From Limnohabitans sp. Rim28 (GTDB lineage: Bacteria > Pseudomonadota > Gammaproteobacteria > Burkholderiales > Burkholderiaceae_C), in the NCBI RefSeq assembly GCF_000293865.2, contig NZ_ALKN02000013.1, positions 1 to 64,000 of the forward strand: a stretch of DNA of 64,000 nucleotides, given 5' to 3'. Made by a program: the position numbers and the translations under genes. The notes beneath the pieces were generated by a model. It did not search any database. It had not been told where the DNA came from and saw only the letters and a program-made list of their open reading frames with translations. This document shows positions 46,211 through 55,100 of this stretch, in pieces. Position 1 is the stretch's first letter. Each line of letters starts with the position of its first letter.

Positions 46211-47398
46211 ATGGACATTGCAATGGTCGGCGCGGGAATCGGTGGCTTGACGGCCGCGGCTTGTTTGTTGCGCGATGGGCACCGTGTCCGCATCTACGAA
46301 CAGGCCCGCCATGTGGGTGAAATCGGCGCTGCGGTGCAAATGAGTGCCAATGCCGTCAAAGTGCTTTACCACTTGGGCCTGAAAGACCGGCTTGAAGCCC
46401 AAGCGGTCAAACCCTCTGCGTTTGAGTTCCGCCGCTTTGACTCCGGCGAGTTGCTGCACGAAATCAAGCTGGGCGAGGACCACGCCCAGCGCCATGGTCA
46501 CCCTTATTACCAAATCCATCGGGTGGATCTGCACGCTGCCTTGCTGGAAGTGGTCGAGCAACTCGACCCGCAAGCTTTGCAGCTGGGCTACCGGGCGATC
46601 GAGGTGCAAGAAGACGAGCACAGCGCGTCCATCGTCTTCGAGGACGGTCGCCAGGTCCGGGCCAATTTGGTGGTGGGCTCGGACGGCATCAAGTCGGTGG
46701 TGCGCAAGCATGTGGTCGATGCCGACCCCCCCGTGTTCACTGGGCAGGTGGCTTGGCGCTTGGCCATCCCCATCGAACGCATTGCGCCCGAACTGCGCCC
46801 ACCCATGGTCTCGTCGATCTGGTGTGGCCCCAACAACCACGCCGTGATGTATTACATGCGTGCCGGCCAGGTGCTCAACTTTGTGGGCTGCGTGGAGCGG
46901 CCTTGGGAAGAAGAGTCATGGACTTCGCGTCAGCCTTGGGAAGAGTTGGACCAGGACTACGCCGGCTGGCACCCGATCGTGCGTGCGGCAATTGACAACG
47001 TGGACCGCGACCAGTGTTTTCGCTGGGCGCTCAACAACCGCAAGCCTGTGATGAACTGGTGCACAGACCGCGTGGCTTTGCTGGGCGATGCGGTGCACCC
47101 CACCTTGCCTTATATGGCGCAGGGTGCTGCCATGGCGATCGAAGACGCGGCGGTGCTGAGCCGGGCCTTGGCGCTCGACATGCCCATGGCGCAGGCTTTG
47201 CAGGTGTTTCAAAACCACCGTGCGCCCCGCGCTGCACGCGTGGTGCGAGAGTCCACGGAGATGGGCGACCTGTACCACATTGCGGATGCGCAGCAAATGA
47301 AGCAAGCCTTCAAAGACCGCAACATTGCCGCGTCGCGCAACAACTGGTTGTACCCCTACGACCCCATGAATGTGGACCTGATGAGCCAAGCCGGCTGA
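46211..47398 (+). CDS. FAD-dependent aromatic-ring monooxygenase (salicylate/6-hydroxynicotinate hydroxylase-like)
   Basis: 395 residues from ATG 46211 (CAGGAG 8-9 bases ahead). Group A flavin hydroxylase: GAGIGGLTAAACLLRDGH (~7), the DG motif VGSDGIKSVVRKHV (~155) and the GD motif ALLGDAVHPTLPYMAQGAAM (~295). The end (NNWLYPYDPMNVDL) recalls the C-terminus of NicC-type 6-hydroxynicotinate monooxygenases, so a hydroxylated aromatic acid is a plausible substrate; salicylate or gentisate-type hydroxylation is equally possible. Convergent with a Bug receptor and controlled, I infer, by the MarR regulator encoded 1.1 kb downstream. Confidence 0.85.
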   Translation: MDIAMVGAGIGGLTAAACLLRDGHRVRIYEQARHVGEIGAAVQMSANAVKVLYHLGLKDRLEAQAVKPSAFEFRRFDSGELLHEIKLGEDHAQRHGHPYYQIHRVDLHAALLEVVEQLDPQALQLGYRAIEVQEDEHSASIVFEDGRQVRANLVVGSDGIKSVVRKHVVDADPPVFTGQVAWRLAIPIERIAPELRPPMVSSIWCGPNNHAVMYYMRAGQVLNFVGCVERPWEEESWTSRQPWEELDQDYAGWHPIVRAAIDNVDRDQCFRWALNNRKPVMNWCTDRVALLGDAVHPTLPYMAQGAAMAIEDAAVLSRALALDMPMAQALQVFQNHRAPRAARVVRESTEMGDLYHIADAQQMKQAFKDRNIAASRNNWLYPYDPMNVDLMSQAG

Positions 47399-47402
47399 AG
47401 CG

Positions 47403-47423
47403 GCTGGGCCGATGCAGCCCAGC
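47403..47423. terminator. Hairpin between convergent genes
   Basis: GCTGGGC, 7-base loop, GCCCAGC: perfect 7-bp stem located between the stop codons of the hydroxylase and the Bug gene. There is no T-tail on either strand, so termination is likely only partial. Confidence 0.35.
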
Positions 47424-47440
47424 TTAAGCTGCCAGCCGAA

Positions 47441-48424
47441 TCAGTCGGCCTTGATGCCTTGGTCTTTGATCAAGCGGGCCCAACGTTCGGCATCGCGTTC
47501 GACCAGTTGCGCAAAGGCTTGGGGTGTGCTGCCGCTCGGGTCCATGCCCTGAGAGACAAAAGCCTTTTTCACATCGTCACTGCTGAGCAGCAGGTTGATT
47601 TCGCGGTTGTAGAGGTTGACGATGTCGGCCGGTGTGCCTTTGGGGGCAAACATGCCAAACCACATGTCCACGTTGACGTTGCCCGCTTTGGCTTCTGCCA
47701 AGGTGGGCAGGTCGGGCAGCAAGGCATGGCGTTTGTCGCTGCCGATGCCCAAAGCCGTCAGACGACCCGAGCGGATGTGCGGCAAAGCCACATGGATGGG
47801 CAAGAACATGGCGTCGACTTGGCCGCCGAGCAAGTCGGTCACGGCCGGGCCGGTGCCGCGGTAAGGAATGTGGGTCAAGAAAACCTGGGCCGTGCTTTTG
47901 AACAATTCCATCGACAGGTGGTGGGGTGTGCCCACACCGGGCGATGCGTAATTGAGCCGACCCGGCTGTTTGCGCAGTGCGGCGACAAACTCTCCAGCGG
48001 TTTTGTAGCCCGACTGCGCGGGGGTCACCAGCAAAAGTTGTCCCCAGCTGGTTTGCGACACGGCGGCCAGGTCTTTGACAGGATCGAAAGTCAAACCCGG
48101 ATAGAGGGCACGGTTCATCACCAGCGTGTTGACACTCACCAAGAGGGTGGAGCCATCTGGGGCAGAACGCACCACCGCTTCGGTGCCGATGTTGCCGGAA
48201 GCCCCTACGCGGTTTTCGACCACGACAGGGCGGTTCAGGCGCTGCGACAGTTTGGGGCCGAGGGTGCGGGCGATCAGGTCGATGCCTGTGCCGGGCGTGA
48301 AGGGCACGATCAGTTTGAGCGGGCCTGGGTTGGCCGCGCTTTGGGCCCAAGCCACAGGGGATAGGGCCCCCATGCAAAGTCCTGCGCCCAACAGGGCAGA
48401 GACGTGTCGGCGTGACGGGTTCAT
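47441..48424 (-). CDS. Bug-type periplasmic solute-binding receptor (6 of 6)
   Basis: 327 residues from ATG 48424, which has GGAG 8 bases upstream; a first ATG at 48439 has no site. Signal peptide about 1-28 (ends VAWAQSA) with a twin-arginine-like SRRHVSALL start. Landmarks: VVENRVGASGNIG (~68), SAPDGSTLLV, HIPYRGTGPAVTDLLGGQV (~185). Divergent from marR with the palindromic motif at 48442 lying just upstream, so it is probably the receptor for the hydroxylase substrate. Confidence 0.92.
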   Translation of the reverse strand: MNPSRRHVSALLGAGLCMGALSPVAWAQSAANPGPLKLIVPFTPGTGIDLIARTLGPKLSQRLNRPVVVENRVGASGNIGTEAVVRSAPDGSTLLVSVNTLVMNRALYPGLTFDPVKDLAAVSQTSWGQLLLVTPAQSGYKTAGEFVAALRKQPGRLNYASPGVGTPHHLSMELFKSTAQVFLTHIPYRGTGPAVTDLLGGQVDAMFLPIHVALPHIRSGRLTALGIGSDKRHALLPDLPTLAEAKAGNVNVDMWFGMFAPKGTPADIVNLYNREINLLLSSDDVKKAFVSQGMDPSGSTPQAFAQLVERDAERWARLIKDQGIKAD

Positions 48425-48441
48425 TGGCAGGATCTCCATGC

Positions 48442-48455
48442 GTTAGTATGCCAAC
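48442..48455. promoter_or_regulatory. Probable MarR operator between Bug and marR genes
   Basis: GTTAGTATGCCAAC, an imperfect palindrome (GTTAGCATGCTAAC with two changes). It shares 13 of 16 bases, in the same orientation and including the flanking GAT, with the element at 46175-46188. Confidence 0.65.
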
Positions 48456-48504
48456 GATTATTGACGAATCGACCCCAGCACCTCATCCATAGAATCCCTG
48501 ACCC

Positions 48505-48984
48505 ATGGCCACACACGATCTTTACCAGCGCCCGGGATTTTTGCTGCGCAGAGCCCATCAGATCTCGGCCTCGATTTTTGAGAGGGCTTGCACCGATTTG
48601 GCTTTGACGCCGGCGCAATACGGCGTGCTTCGCGTGATGCAAGACCACCCGGGCATTGACCAATCGAGTTTGGCGCGGGCCTTGGCTTTTGACAAAGTCA
48701 CCGTGCTCAGGGTGATCAAGGGCTTGGAAGACCGGGGTTTTTGCCAACGTGCTGTGTCACCCGACAACCGCAGGCAAATGGCCGTGCGCCTGACACCCGA
48801 GGGGGCGGAGTTGCTTCGCCAAGCGCAAAAGCCAGTGCGGCAAGCTTATGAAACCCTGCTGAGCCCGTTTGATGACGCCCAGCGCGAGCAGTTCTTGGGC
48901 CTCTTGTTGTTGCTCAACACCCAACTCAACACCGAAGCGCGAGCCAGCTTTGTGCCGATGGCCTCAGGGTCCGATCCGGCCTAG
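48505..48984 (+). CDS. MarR-family transcriptional regulator
   Basis: 159 residues. Winged-helix core: LTPAQYGVLRVMQDHPG (~32-48), SSLARALAFDKVTVLRVIKGLEDRGF (~54-80, recognition helix) and the wing VSPDNRRQMAVRLTPEG (~86-102). MarR proteins act as dimers on palindromic sites and are usually released by aromatic ligands. No ribosome site worth noting is seen before the ATG. It is divergent from the Bug gene 47441-48424, and two copies of a palindromic motif link it to that gene and the FAD hydroxylase. Confidence 0.92.
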   Translation: MATHDLYQRPGFLLRRAHQISASIFERACTDLALTPAQYGVLRVMQDHPGIDQSSLARALAFDKVTVLRVIKGLEDRGFCQRAVSPDNRRQMAVRLTPEGAELLRQAQKPVRQAYETLLSPFDDAQREQFLGLLLLLNTQLNTEARASFVPMASGSDPA

Positions 48985-49018
48985 TCTCGGCCTTGTGCTT
49001 AGGAATGGCTGGCCAGCC

Positions 49019-49480
49019 TCAGTCGGTGCGAAACCTGTACTTGAGCTGAAAGCTCACCGCACCATACAGGCGGTCTTTGAAAGGTGGAACCAGCGCCACG
49101 TTCAGGCCCCAGTGGCCGCTTTCCAGGGTGGCGGTCGGAATGACCGCCGGAAACCAGCCGCCGTTGTAGGCATTGGGGTAACCATTGAAGACCCCGGCCA
49201 CAGCGCCCAGTTTGACGCCGGCATATGTCCAAGGCTGGACATAAACACCCACATAGTTCGAATCGGCGTTGTTGCTGTTGCGAAAGCGCCCGGCGGTGGC
49301 TGACCAAGTGGGGTCGAAGCGGTACTCCAAACCCACACCGGGGTTGGCGTTGCGCAAGCCTTTTTCAGTGTCAAAGTGCGCCGAGTAAAAGCCAGCATTC
49401 ACCCAGAGGCGGCTGACATCGAACTCGGCGTGTGCGGTCAGCGCCATGCTGGCGCAAAACAAGCAGGCCAGGCGCTTCAT
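49019..49480 (-). CDS. Putative outer-membrane/exported beta-barrel protein
   Basis: 153 residues with a signal peptide (MKRLACLFCASMALTAHA, cleavage about 18). The mature part alternates aromatic and polar residues in strands (VNAGFYSAHFD, GVGLEYRFD, SATAGRFRNSNN, VGVYVQPWTYAGVKLGAVAG, GAVSFQLKYRF) and ends with an aromatic-containing strand (QLKYRFRTD), as expected for a small outer-membrane barrel of PagP-like size. I recognise no named family. It follows hemL on the same strand by only 18 bases, but a functional link is not obvious. Confidence 0.6.
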   Translation of the reverse strand: MKRLACLFCASMALTAHAEFDVSRLWVNAGFYSAHFDTEKGLRNANPGVGLEYRFDPTWSATAGRFRNSNNADSNYVGVYVQPWTYAGVKLGAVAGVFNGYPNAYNGGWFPAVIPTATLESGHWGLNVALVPPFKDRLYGAVSFQLKYRFRTD

Positions 49481-49498
49481 GACGTGGCTAGGTTGGAC

Positions 49499-50794
49499 TC
49501 AGAGCGACTTGAACACGTCAGCCGCGACTTGCACCGTCTCGGCAATGTCGGCTTCGGTGTGGGCTGCGCTCACAAAACCCGCTTCGTACAAAGCGGGCGC
49601 GATGTACACGCCGCGGTCCAGCAAGCCGTGGAACAGTTTGTTGAACTTGGGGCTGTCGCTGGTCATCACTTTGGCATAGTTTTGCGGCAGCTCGGGCAGC
49701 AAGAAAAAGCCAAACATGCCGCCTTGGCAATCGCCCGCAAAAGGCACGCCCGCCGCAGCGGCAGCGCCCGTCAGGCCATCGACCAAACTTTGCGTTCGGG
49801 CACCCAAGGCCTCAAAAAAGCCGGGCTTGGCGATTTCGCGCAGCGTGGTCAGGCCACAGGCTGTGGCCACCGGGTTACCGCTGAGGGTGCCAGCTTGGTA
49901 AACCGGGCCGGTAGGGGCCAGTTGGCGCATGATCTCGCGCGGGCCGCCAAAGGCGGCCAAGGGCATGCCGCCACCAATCACTTTGCCGAGCACCGTCATG
50001 TCGGGCTTGAAGCCAGGGATGGCTTTGGCGTAAACGCTTTGCGCGCTGCCCAAGGCCACGCGGAAACCCGACATCACTTCGTCAAACACCAACAAAGCGC
50101 CGTATTCGGTGCACAACTCGCGGCAGCGCTTCATGAAGGGCACGCTGGCGCGCACAAAGTTCATGTTGCCCGCGATGGGCTCGATCATCACGCAGGCCAA
50201 TTCCTTGCCGTGCAGTGCAAAAGTCTCTTCCAGGGCGGCAATGTTGTTGTACTCCAGCACCAGCGTGTCGCGCACGACTTCAGGTGGCACGCCAGCGCTG
50301 GTGGGGTTGCCAAAAGTGGCCAAGCCGGAGCCGGCCTTGACCAGCAGCGCATCGCAGTGGCCGTGGTAGCAACCTTCAAACTTGATGAACTTGCTGCGGC
50401 CCGTGGCGCCACGGGCCAAGCGCAGGGCGCTCATGCCCGCTTCGGTGCCTGAGCTGACCAGGCGCACCATTTCCATAGAGGGCACGTGTTTCAGGATTTC
50501 TTCGGCCAGCTCGATTTCGCGCTCGGTGGGGGCGCCAAACGAAAAACCATCGAGCGCCGCTTTTTGCACCGCTTCGAGCACGGCGGGGTGGCCGTGGCCC
50601 AGGATCATGGGGCCCCAGGAGCCAATGTAATCAATGTATTTTTGGCCGTTGGCGTCCCAGAAATAAGCGCCTTGGGCGCGTTGCACAAATCGCGGTGTGC
50701 CGCCCACGGCGCGAAAGGCGCGCACGGGTGAGTTGACGCCACCAGGGATCACATGGGCCGCGCGGTCAAAGAGGGTTTGGTTCAGGTCGGTCAT
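49499..50794 (-). CDS. hemL: Glutamate-1-semialdehyde 2,1-aminomutase
   Basis: 431 residues. PLP enzyme that makes 5-aminolevulinate for haem in the C5 pathway. Class III aminotransferase landmarks: [11 protein letters not shown] (~17), [13 protein letters not shown] (~57), [16 protein letters not shown] (~121), [12 protein letters not shown] (~244) and the PLP-lysine in [13 protein letters not shown] (~270). Start ATG 50794. Encoded 8 bases after the thiD-like gene on the same strand. Confidence 0.97.
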   Translation of the reverse strand: MTDLNQTLFDRAAHVIPGGVNSPVRAFRAVGGTPRFVQRAQGAYFWDANGQKYIDYIGSWGPMILGHGHPAVLEAVQKAALDGFSFGAPTEREIELAEEILKHVPSMEMVRLVSSGTEAGMSALRLARGATGRSKFIKFEGCYHGHCDALLVKAGSGLATFGNPTSAGVPPEVVRDTLVLEYNNIAALEETFALHGKELACVMIEPIAGNMNFVRASVPFMKRCRELCTEYGALLVFDEVMSGFRVALGSAQSVYAKAIPGFKPDMTVLGKVIGGGMPLAAFGGPREIMRQLAPTGPVYQAGTLSGNPVATACGLTTLREIAKPGFFEALGARTQSLVDGLTGAAAAAGVPFAGDCQGGMFGFFLLPELPQNYAKVMTSDSPKFNKLFHGLLDRGVYIAPALYEAGFVSAAHTEADIAETVQVAADVFKSL

Positions 50795-50802
50795 AGGAGG
50801 TC

Positions 50803-51747
50803 TCAGTGTTTGGTTTCGTTGAAAGGCACTTCAAAGTAATCGGCACCGGGGTGAACTTCCAGGCCTTCCTCGTCGTCTGTTTCTTCGCCCTCGGGCAGGG
50901 CCCAAAAAAGGCGGTCCGGAATGACCTGCCCCATGCCGGGCCGAAAACCTTCGTCGAGGCAACGGTCTAAATAGTGCAAGGCTTCGCTGGTCGCTTCGGG
51001 CAAGTCCATACCGGTGGCCAGCAAGGCGGAAAGGGCTGCGGTGAGTGTGTCGCCCGCGCCCGCAAACACCGCCTCGATGCGTTCGAACTTTTCATGGCCC
51101 AGCACGGTTTCGGGCGAGGCCAGCACATTGTCGATGTGCTGGTCGGGCAAGGGCAGGCCAGTGACCAAGGTGTAGGGGACACCCAATTCAGCCGCCGCTT
51201 TGGCGATGTCGCGGGGTCCGGGGTTGCGCTCGCCGCTCCAGTCGGGCAAAAGCCAGCGGCGCAGCGTGCTGTGGTGGCCCACCAAGACACTGGTTTGGGG
51301 CAGCAGCAGCTCGCGAAAAGCGTCCAGGTAGGCGTCGATCTTGTCCTCTTCCCACCAAGACAGGTTGGGCATGTAGGCGACCAAAGGCACGCCGTCGTAG
51401 TCGTCGGACAGCTCGGCGATCACCGCCAGGGCTTCCGGGGTGCCCACAAAACCGACTTTGATGACCTGTACCGGCACGTCTTCGGCCATGGCGCGGGCTT
51501 GGTCGTGCACGGCTTCATCGTCCAGCGCAAAGAAATCGGTGATGCTGGTGGTGTCGCGCACATAAGTGCCGGTGCAAATCGGCATGCAGTGGGCACCGAC
51601 CGAGGCCATGGCGACGGCGTCGCAACTCAAGCCGCCAGCGCCGCTCGGGTCATTCGCATTGAAAGAAAGCACACAGGCCAAAGAGGCCGATTCTTCTTCG
51701 GCCTGGACCTGCTCAATATCGAGAATTTCAGGGCTGGGGTCGGTCAT
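50803..51747 (-). CDS. thiD: Hydroxymethylpyrimidine/phosphomethylpyrimidine kinase-like protein
   Basis: 314 residues from ATG 51747; the longer frame to 51861 covers the promoter region of the divergent rubredoxin gene and is rejected. Ribokinase-fold kinase of thiamine synthesis: [27 protein letters not shown] (~28-54, substrate-binding start) and [21 protein letters not shown] (~230, the GAGD catalytic Asp). An acidic N-terminus (EQVQAEEE) and a C-terminal acidic extension ([11 protein letters not shown]) make it longer than E. coli ThiD (266). It precedes hemL by 8 bases. Confidence 0.85.
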   Translation of the reverse strand: MTDPSPEILDIEQVQAEEESASLACVLSFNANDPSGAGGLSCDAVAMASVGAHCMPICTGTYVRDTTSITDFFALDDEAVHDQARAMAEDVPVQVIKVGFVGTPEALAVIAELSDDYDGVPLVAYMPNLSWWEEDKIDAYLDAFRELLLPQTSVLVGHHSTLRRWLLPDWSGERNPGPRDIAKAAAELGVPYTLVTGLPLPDQHIDNVLASPETVLGHEKFERIEAVFAGAGDTLTAALSALLATGMDLPEATSEALHYLDRCLDEGFRPGMGQVIPDRLFWALPEGEETDDEEGLEVHPGADYFEVPFNETKH

Positions 51748-51850
51748 GCAAAAGTCGAATCTCAGGGGCTTCGGGCCAGCTTCTGGGGGGGTGATGGGCG
51801 GGCCGATACAATCAAAACATTCTATTCGACTCTCTGATTGCGACACGGTG

Positions 51851-52021
51851 ATGGAACACAAAACTTGGATGTGCTTGATTTGCGGCTGGATTTACGACGA
51901 GGCCGAGGGTGACCCCGAGCACGGCATTGCACCAGGCACCAAATGGGAAGATGTGCCCATGAACTGGACGTGCCCCGAGTGCGCGGCCCGCAAAGAAGAC
52001 TTTGAAATGGTCGCGATCTGA
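51851..52021 (+). CDS. Rubredoxin
   Basis: 56 residues, standard length. Two iron-binding CxxC knuckles, WMCLICGWIYDEAEG (Cys 8 and 11) and NWTCPECAARKEDF (Cys 41 and 44), hold a single FeS4 iron. Small one-electron carrier. Too short for a 60-residue cut-off and easily missed. Divergent from the thiD-like gene; its stop abuts the stop of phrB (joint TGATCA). Confidence 0.95.
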   Translation: MEHKTWMCLICGWIYDEAEGDPEHGIAPGTKWEDVPMNWTCPECAARKEDFEMVAI

Positions 52022-53497
52022 TCAGTCTGCGCTTTTCTTGACCACCGCATAGCGGGCCAGTGTTTTTTCGCGGGCTTGCGCGTGGTCCACGATGGGAGCG
52101 GGGTAGGTTTTGCCGATCTCCACCCCAGCTGCTTGTAACTCCAGGGGCTTGGCCAACCAGGGCGCGTGCAGGGACTTGGTGGGCAAATCGGCCAATTCCG
52201 GCACATAGCGGCGGATGAATTTCCCGTCCGGATCAAACTTTTCGCTTTGGCTGATCGGGTTAAAAATCCGAAAATAAGGTTGTGCGTCACACCCGCTGGA
52301 GCTGGCCCACTGCCAACCGCCGTTATTGGCGGACAAATCGAAGTCGTTCAGGTGGGTGGCGAAGTATTTCTCGCCCCAGCGCCAGTCGATGCCCAAATCC
52401 TTGACCAAAAAGCTGGCCACCACCATGCGCAGGCGGTTGTGCATGTAGCCGGTTTGGTTGATTTGGCGCATGGCCGCGTCCACCAGCGGATAGCCGGTGC
52501 GCGCTTCGCACCAGGCGTCAAACAACTTGTGGGCGTGCGTGCCGTGTTCCCAGCGGATGGCATCGTAATCGGGCTTGAAACTTTTGCCTTGGCCCACATG
52601 GGCAAAGTTGTGCAGCACTTGCACATAAAAGTCGCGCCAAATCAATTCTGACAACCACACACTCGCCCCCTCGCTGCCCGCCAACATGCGCGGATGCGCT
52701 TCGCGGGCCAGTTGGCGAATGGACACCGTGCCAAAGCGCAGATGCACGCTCAGGTAACTGGGGCCTTTGACGGCTGGGAAGTTGCGGGTGTCTTCGTACT
52801 GGTCGATGCGCGTCAAGAAGTCTTGCAGCAAAGCCTGTGCGCCCGTCTCGCCGGTGGGGATTTTCAGGGTCTGCAGGTTGGTGGTTTCAAAACCAATGTC
52901 GGTCAAGCTGGGCACCGGGTGTGCCAAATCGTCGGGGCGGGGGGCCAAGCGCTGACCCATGGGTGCCACTTCATAGGCCTGCAGGTCTTCCGACGTGATT
53001 TTTTTCAGCCAAGCGTTTTTGTAGGGCGTGAACACGCTGAAGGGCTTGTTCATTTGGGTCAGCACCTCGTTGCGCTCCATCACCACATGGTCCTTGTAGG
53101 TGTGCAGCACCATGCCGTGGTCGGCCAGGTGTCCGCGCACCTGAATGTCCCGCTCAAGCGCGTGGGGTTCGTCGTCGTGGTTGGCAAACACGGCTTGGGC
53201 TTGCAGATGGTGCGCCAGTTTGACGATTTTGTCTTTGGCCACGCCGTGGCGCACGATCAGACCTGCTTGAGGATGACCCGCCATCTCGCGCAAACGGGCA
53301 TCGACTTCGACCAGCGATTCGCGAATGAACTCGACCCGGCGGTCAGCGCGGGGCAGGGCGTCCAAAATTTCGGTGTCAAAGACGAACACCACATGCACCC
53401 GTTGGCAATGCTTCAGGGCTTGGAACAGGGCAGCGTTGTCGGTCACGCGTAAGTCGCGGCGCAGCCAGACCAGACCACAAGAAAAAGGGGTTTCCAT
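52022..53497 (-). CDS. phrB: Deoxyribodipyrimidine photo-lyase
   Basis: 491 residues. N-terminal antenna domain (LVWLRRDLRVTDNAALFQA, ~9) and C-terminal FAD domain with WGEKYFATHLNDFDLSANNGGWQWASSSGCDAQPYFRIFNP (in segments from ~375 to ~418), which is diagnostic of class I CPD photolyases. Repairs UV pyrimidine dimers with blue light. GKSFKPDYDAIRW and QTGYMHNRLRM are further FAD-domain landmarks. Ends directly against rubredoxin; divergent from yqgE. Confidence 0.95.
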   Translation of the reverse strand: METPFSCGLVWLRRDLRVTDNAALFQALKHCQRVHVVFVFDTEILDALPRADRRVEFIRESLVEVDARLREMAGHPQAGLIVRHGVAKDKIVKLAHHLQAQAVFANHDDEPHALERDIQVRGHLADHGMVLHTYKDHVVMERNEVLTQMNKPFSVFTPYKNAWLKKITSEDLQAYEVAPMGQRLAPRPDDLAHPVPSLTDIGFETTNLQTLKIPTGETGAQALLQDFLTRIDQYEDTRNFPAVKGPSYLSVHLRFGTVSIRQLAREAHPRMLAGSEGASVWLSELIWRDFYVQVLHNFAHVGQGKSFKPDYDAIRWEHGTHAHKLFDAWCEARTGYPLVDAAMRQINQTGYMHNRLRMVVASFLVKDLGIDWRWGEKYFATHLNDFDLSANNGGWQWASSSGCDAQPYFRIFNPISQSEKFDPDGKFIRRYVPELADLPTKSLHAPWLAKPLELQAAGVEIGKTYPAPIVDHAQAREKTLARYAVVKKSAD

Positions 53498-53571
53498 CAG
53501 GGTTTGCCGGGTTGGATGAAGGAATGCACCTTGGACCCCAGTTGCGAGGGCGGGACCGCTAAAATCGGTGC

Positions 53572-54174
53572 ATGACCGCTGATTCTGCCTCTATTGACCT
53601 CAAGCATCATTTCCTGATCGCCATGCCCGGGTTGGAGGACGAGACATTTGCCCGCAGCGTCATCTACATGTGCGAGCACAGCGAGCGCGGGGCCATGGGC
53701 CTGATCATCAACAAATCTGCTGACATCAGCATGCGCCACTTGTTTGACAAGGTGGATTTGCCTTTGCGCCGCGAAGATTTGGTGCAAAACCCGGTGCTGC
53801 ATGGCGGCCCGGTGCAAACGGACAGAGGTTTTGTTCTGCACGATCCCGTCCAAATGGCGCCTGCCGACCAAGAACGCGGGCCGATTTTTGCCTCAACCCT
53901 GAGTGTGCCGGGTGGGCTTGAGATGACGACGTCCCGCGATGTCCTGGAGGCCTTGTCCTCTGGCGCTGGGCCCCGCCGAGTTTTGGTCACATTGGGTTAC
54001 GCGTCTTGGGGTGAGGGTCAATTGGAGTCCGAGTTGGGCGAAAACACATGGCTCACGGTACCCGCTTCGGTCGATGTGATTTTTGACGTTCCCCTGGCCG
54101 AGCGCTATGACCGCGCCCTGGATTTGCTCGGACTCAAGAGCTGGATGCTTTCGCCTGAAGCGGGGCACGCATGA
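53572..54174 (+). CDS. YqgE/AlgH family protein (UPF0301)
   Basis: 200 residues. Begins MTADSASIDLKHHFLIAMPG with the family segment LKHHFLIAMPGLEDETFARSVIYMCEHSERGAMGLIIN (in parts to ~46), and GYASWGEGQLESEL (~141). Function unresolved; often in a pyr/ruvX operon, as here. TAAAAT (53560-53565) ends 6 bases before the ATG and there is no ribosome site, suggesting a leaderless message. It overlaps ruvX by ATGA. Confidence 0.95.
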   Translation: MTADSASIDLKHHFLIAMPGLEDETFARSVIYMCEHSERGAMGLIINKSADISMRHLFDKVDLPLRREDLVQNPVLHGGPVQTDRGFVLHDPVQMAPADQERGPIFASTLSVPGGLEMTTSRDVLEALSSGAGPRRVLVTLGYASWGEGQLESELGENTWLTVPASVDVIFDVPLAERYDRALDLLGLKSWMLSPEAGHA

Positions 54175-54587
54175 GCAGCGTTCCCGAAAACAGTGTCCCT
54201 GCCCATCACCAGAGTTTTCTTGCCTTCGACTATGGCCTCAAGCGCACCGGCGTGGCCGTGGGCAACCGGCTGATGAAATCGGCCACACCGCAAGGCACGA
54301 TTGCCGCCGAAGGCGATGCCCGCTTTGAGCACATTGCCAAGCGCATCCAAGAATGGCAGCCCGACGCGCTGGTGATTGGCGTGCCCACCCACCCCGATGG
54401 CGGCGAGCACGACAACACCTTGCGCGCCCGCAAGTTTGGCCGCCAATTGCGAGGTCGGTTTGGTTTAGCGGTCTACGAGGTGGACGAGCGTTACACCACC
54501 ACCGAGGCCCATTCTTATGGCGCCAAAGACGCCGATGCCGCTGCAGCAGCGATCATTCTGGACCAATTTTTAAGGAACATCCCATGA
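54171..54587 (+). CDS. ruvX: Putative pre-16S rRNA nuclease / Holliday junction resolvase-like YqgF
   Basis: 138 residues. RNase H-like fold: FLAFDYGLKRTGVAVGN (~16-32, first catalytic Asp), VIGVPTHPDGGEHDNT (~64) and DERYTTTEAHSYGAKDADAAAA (~103-123, catalytic Glu/Asp region). Matures the 5' end of 16S rRNA. ATGA overlaps with yqgE upstream and pyrR downstream place it inside the operon. Confidence 0.95.
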   Translation: MSSVPENSVPAHHQSFLAFDYGLKRTGVAVGNRLMKSATPQGTIAAEGDARFEHIAKRIQEWQPDALVIGVPTHPDGGEHDNTLRARKFGRQLRGRFGLAVYEVDERYTTTEAHSYGAKDADAAAAAIILDQFLRNIP

Positions 54588-55084
54588 GCGCACTCGCCCT
54601 GAATGCCGAGGCCCTTTATTTGGAGCTGTTGCGCGGTGTGCGCAGCCTGTGCACCGCCCATACCCGTTTGGTGGGCATCACTTCGGGCGGTGCTTGGCTG
54701 GCCGAGCGCTTGCAGCGGGATTTGGCCTTGCCCGGTGAATCGGGTCAGGTGTCGTCGGTCATGCACCGCGATGACTTTGCCCAGCGCGGCTTGTCGGCCG
54801 GGGGGCAAACCCATTTGCCTTTTGAGGTGGATGGCGCAGACATTCTGGTGCTCGACGATGTGCTGTACACCGGCCGCACGATTCGCGCTGTGCTGAATGA
54901 ACTGTTTGACTATGGCCGCCCCGCCCGCGTGCAGCTGGCGGTCTTGGTGGACCGCGGTGGGCGTCAGCTGCCCGTGCAGGCCGACTTTGCCGCTGCGCGT
55001 GTGGCCTTGCCCGAGACCCAATCGCTGGCGCTGGCCCGCGACACGGCTGGCGCTTTCAGTTTTGAAGTCAAAAACAAGGCCTGA
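54584..55084 (+). CDS. pyrR: PyrR bifunctional regulator/uracil phosphoribosyltransferase
   Basis: 166 residues from ATG 54584 (AAGGAA before it; ATGA overlap). PRPP-binding site [21 protein letters not shown] (in parts ~86-106) is the typical PyrR/UPRT loop, preceded by [15 protein letters not shown]. In Gram-positives PyrR attenuates pyr mRNA; in proteobacteria it may act as a weak UPRT or regulator, and no attenuator hairpin was spotted here. Precedes pyrB by 16 bases. Confidence 0.94.
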   Translation: MSALALNAEALYLELLRGVRSLCTAHTRLVGITSGGAWLAERLQRDLALPGESGQVSSVMHRDDFAQRGLSAGGQTHLPFEVDGADILVLDDVLYTGRTIRAVLNELFDYGRPARVQLAVLVDRGGRQLPVQADFAAARVALPETQSLALARDTAGAFSFEVKNKA

Positions 55085-55100
55085 ACCCGACGAGGACACC

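Noticed and set aside
53542-53565. TTGCGA as -35 for yqgE
   Set aside because: Spacer to TAAAAT is only 12 bases; too short.
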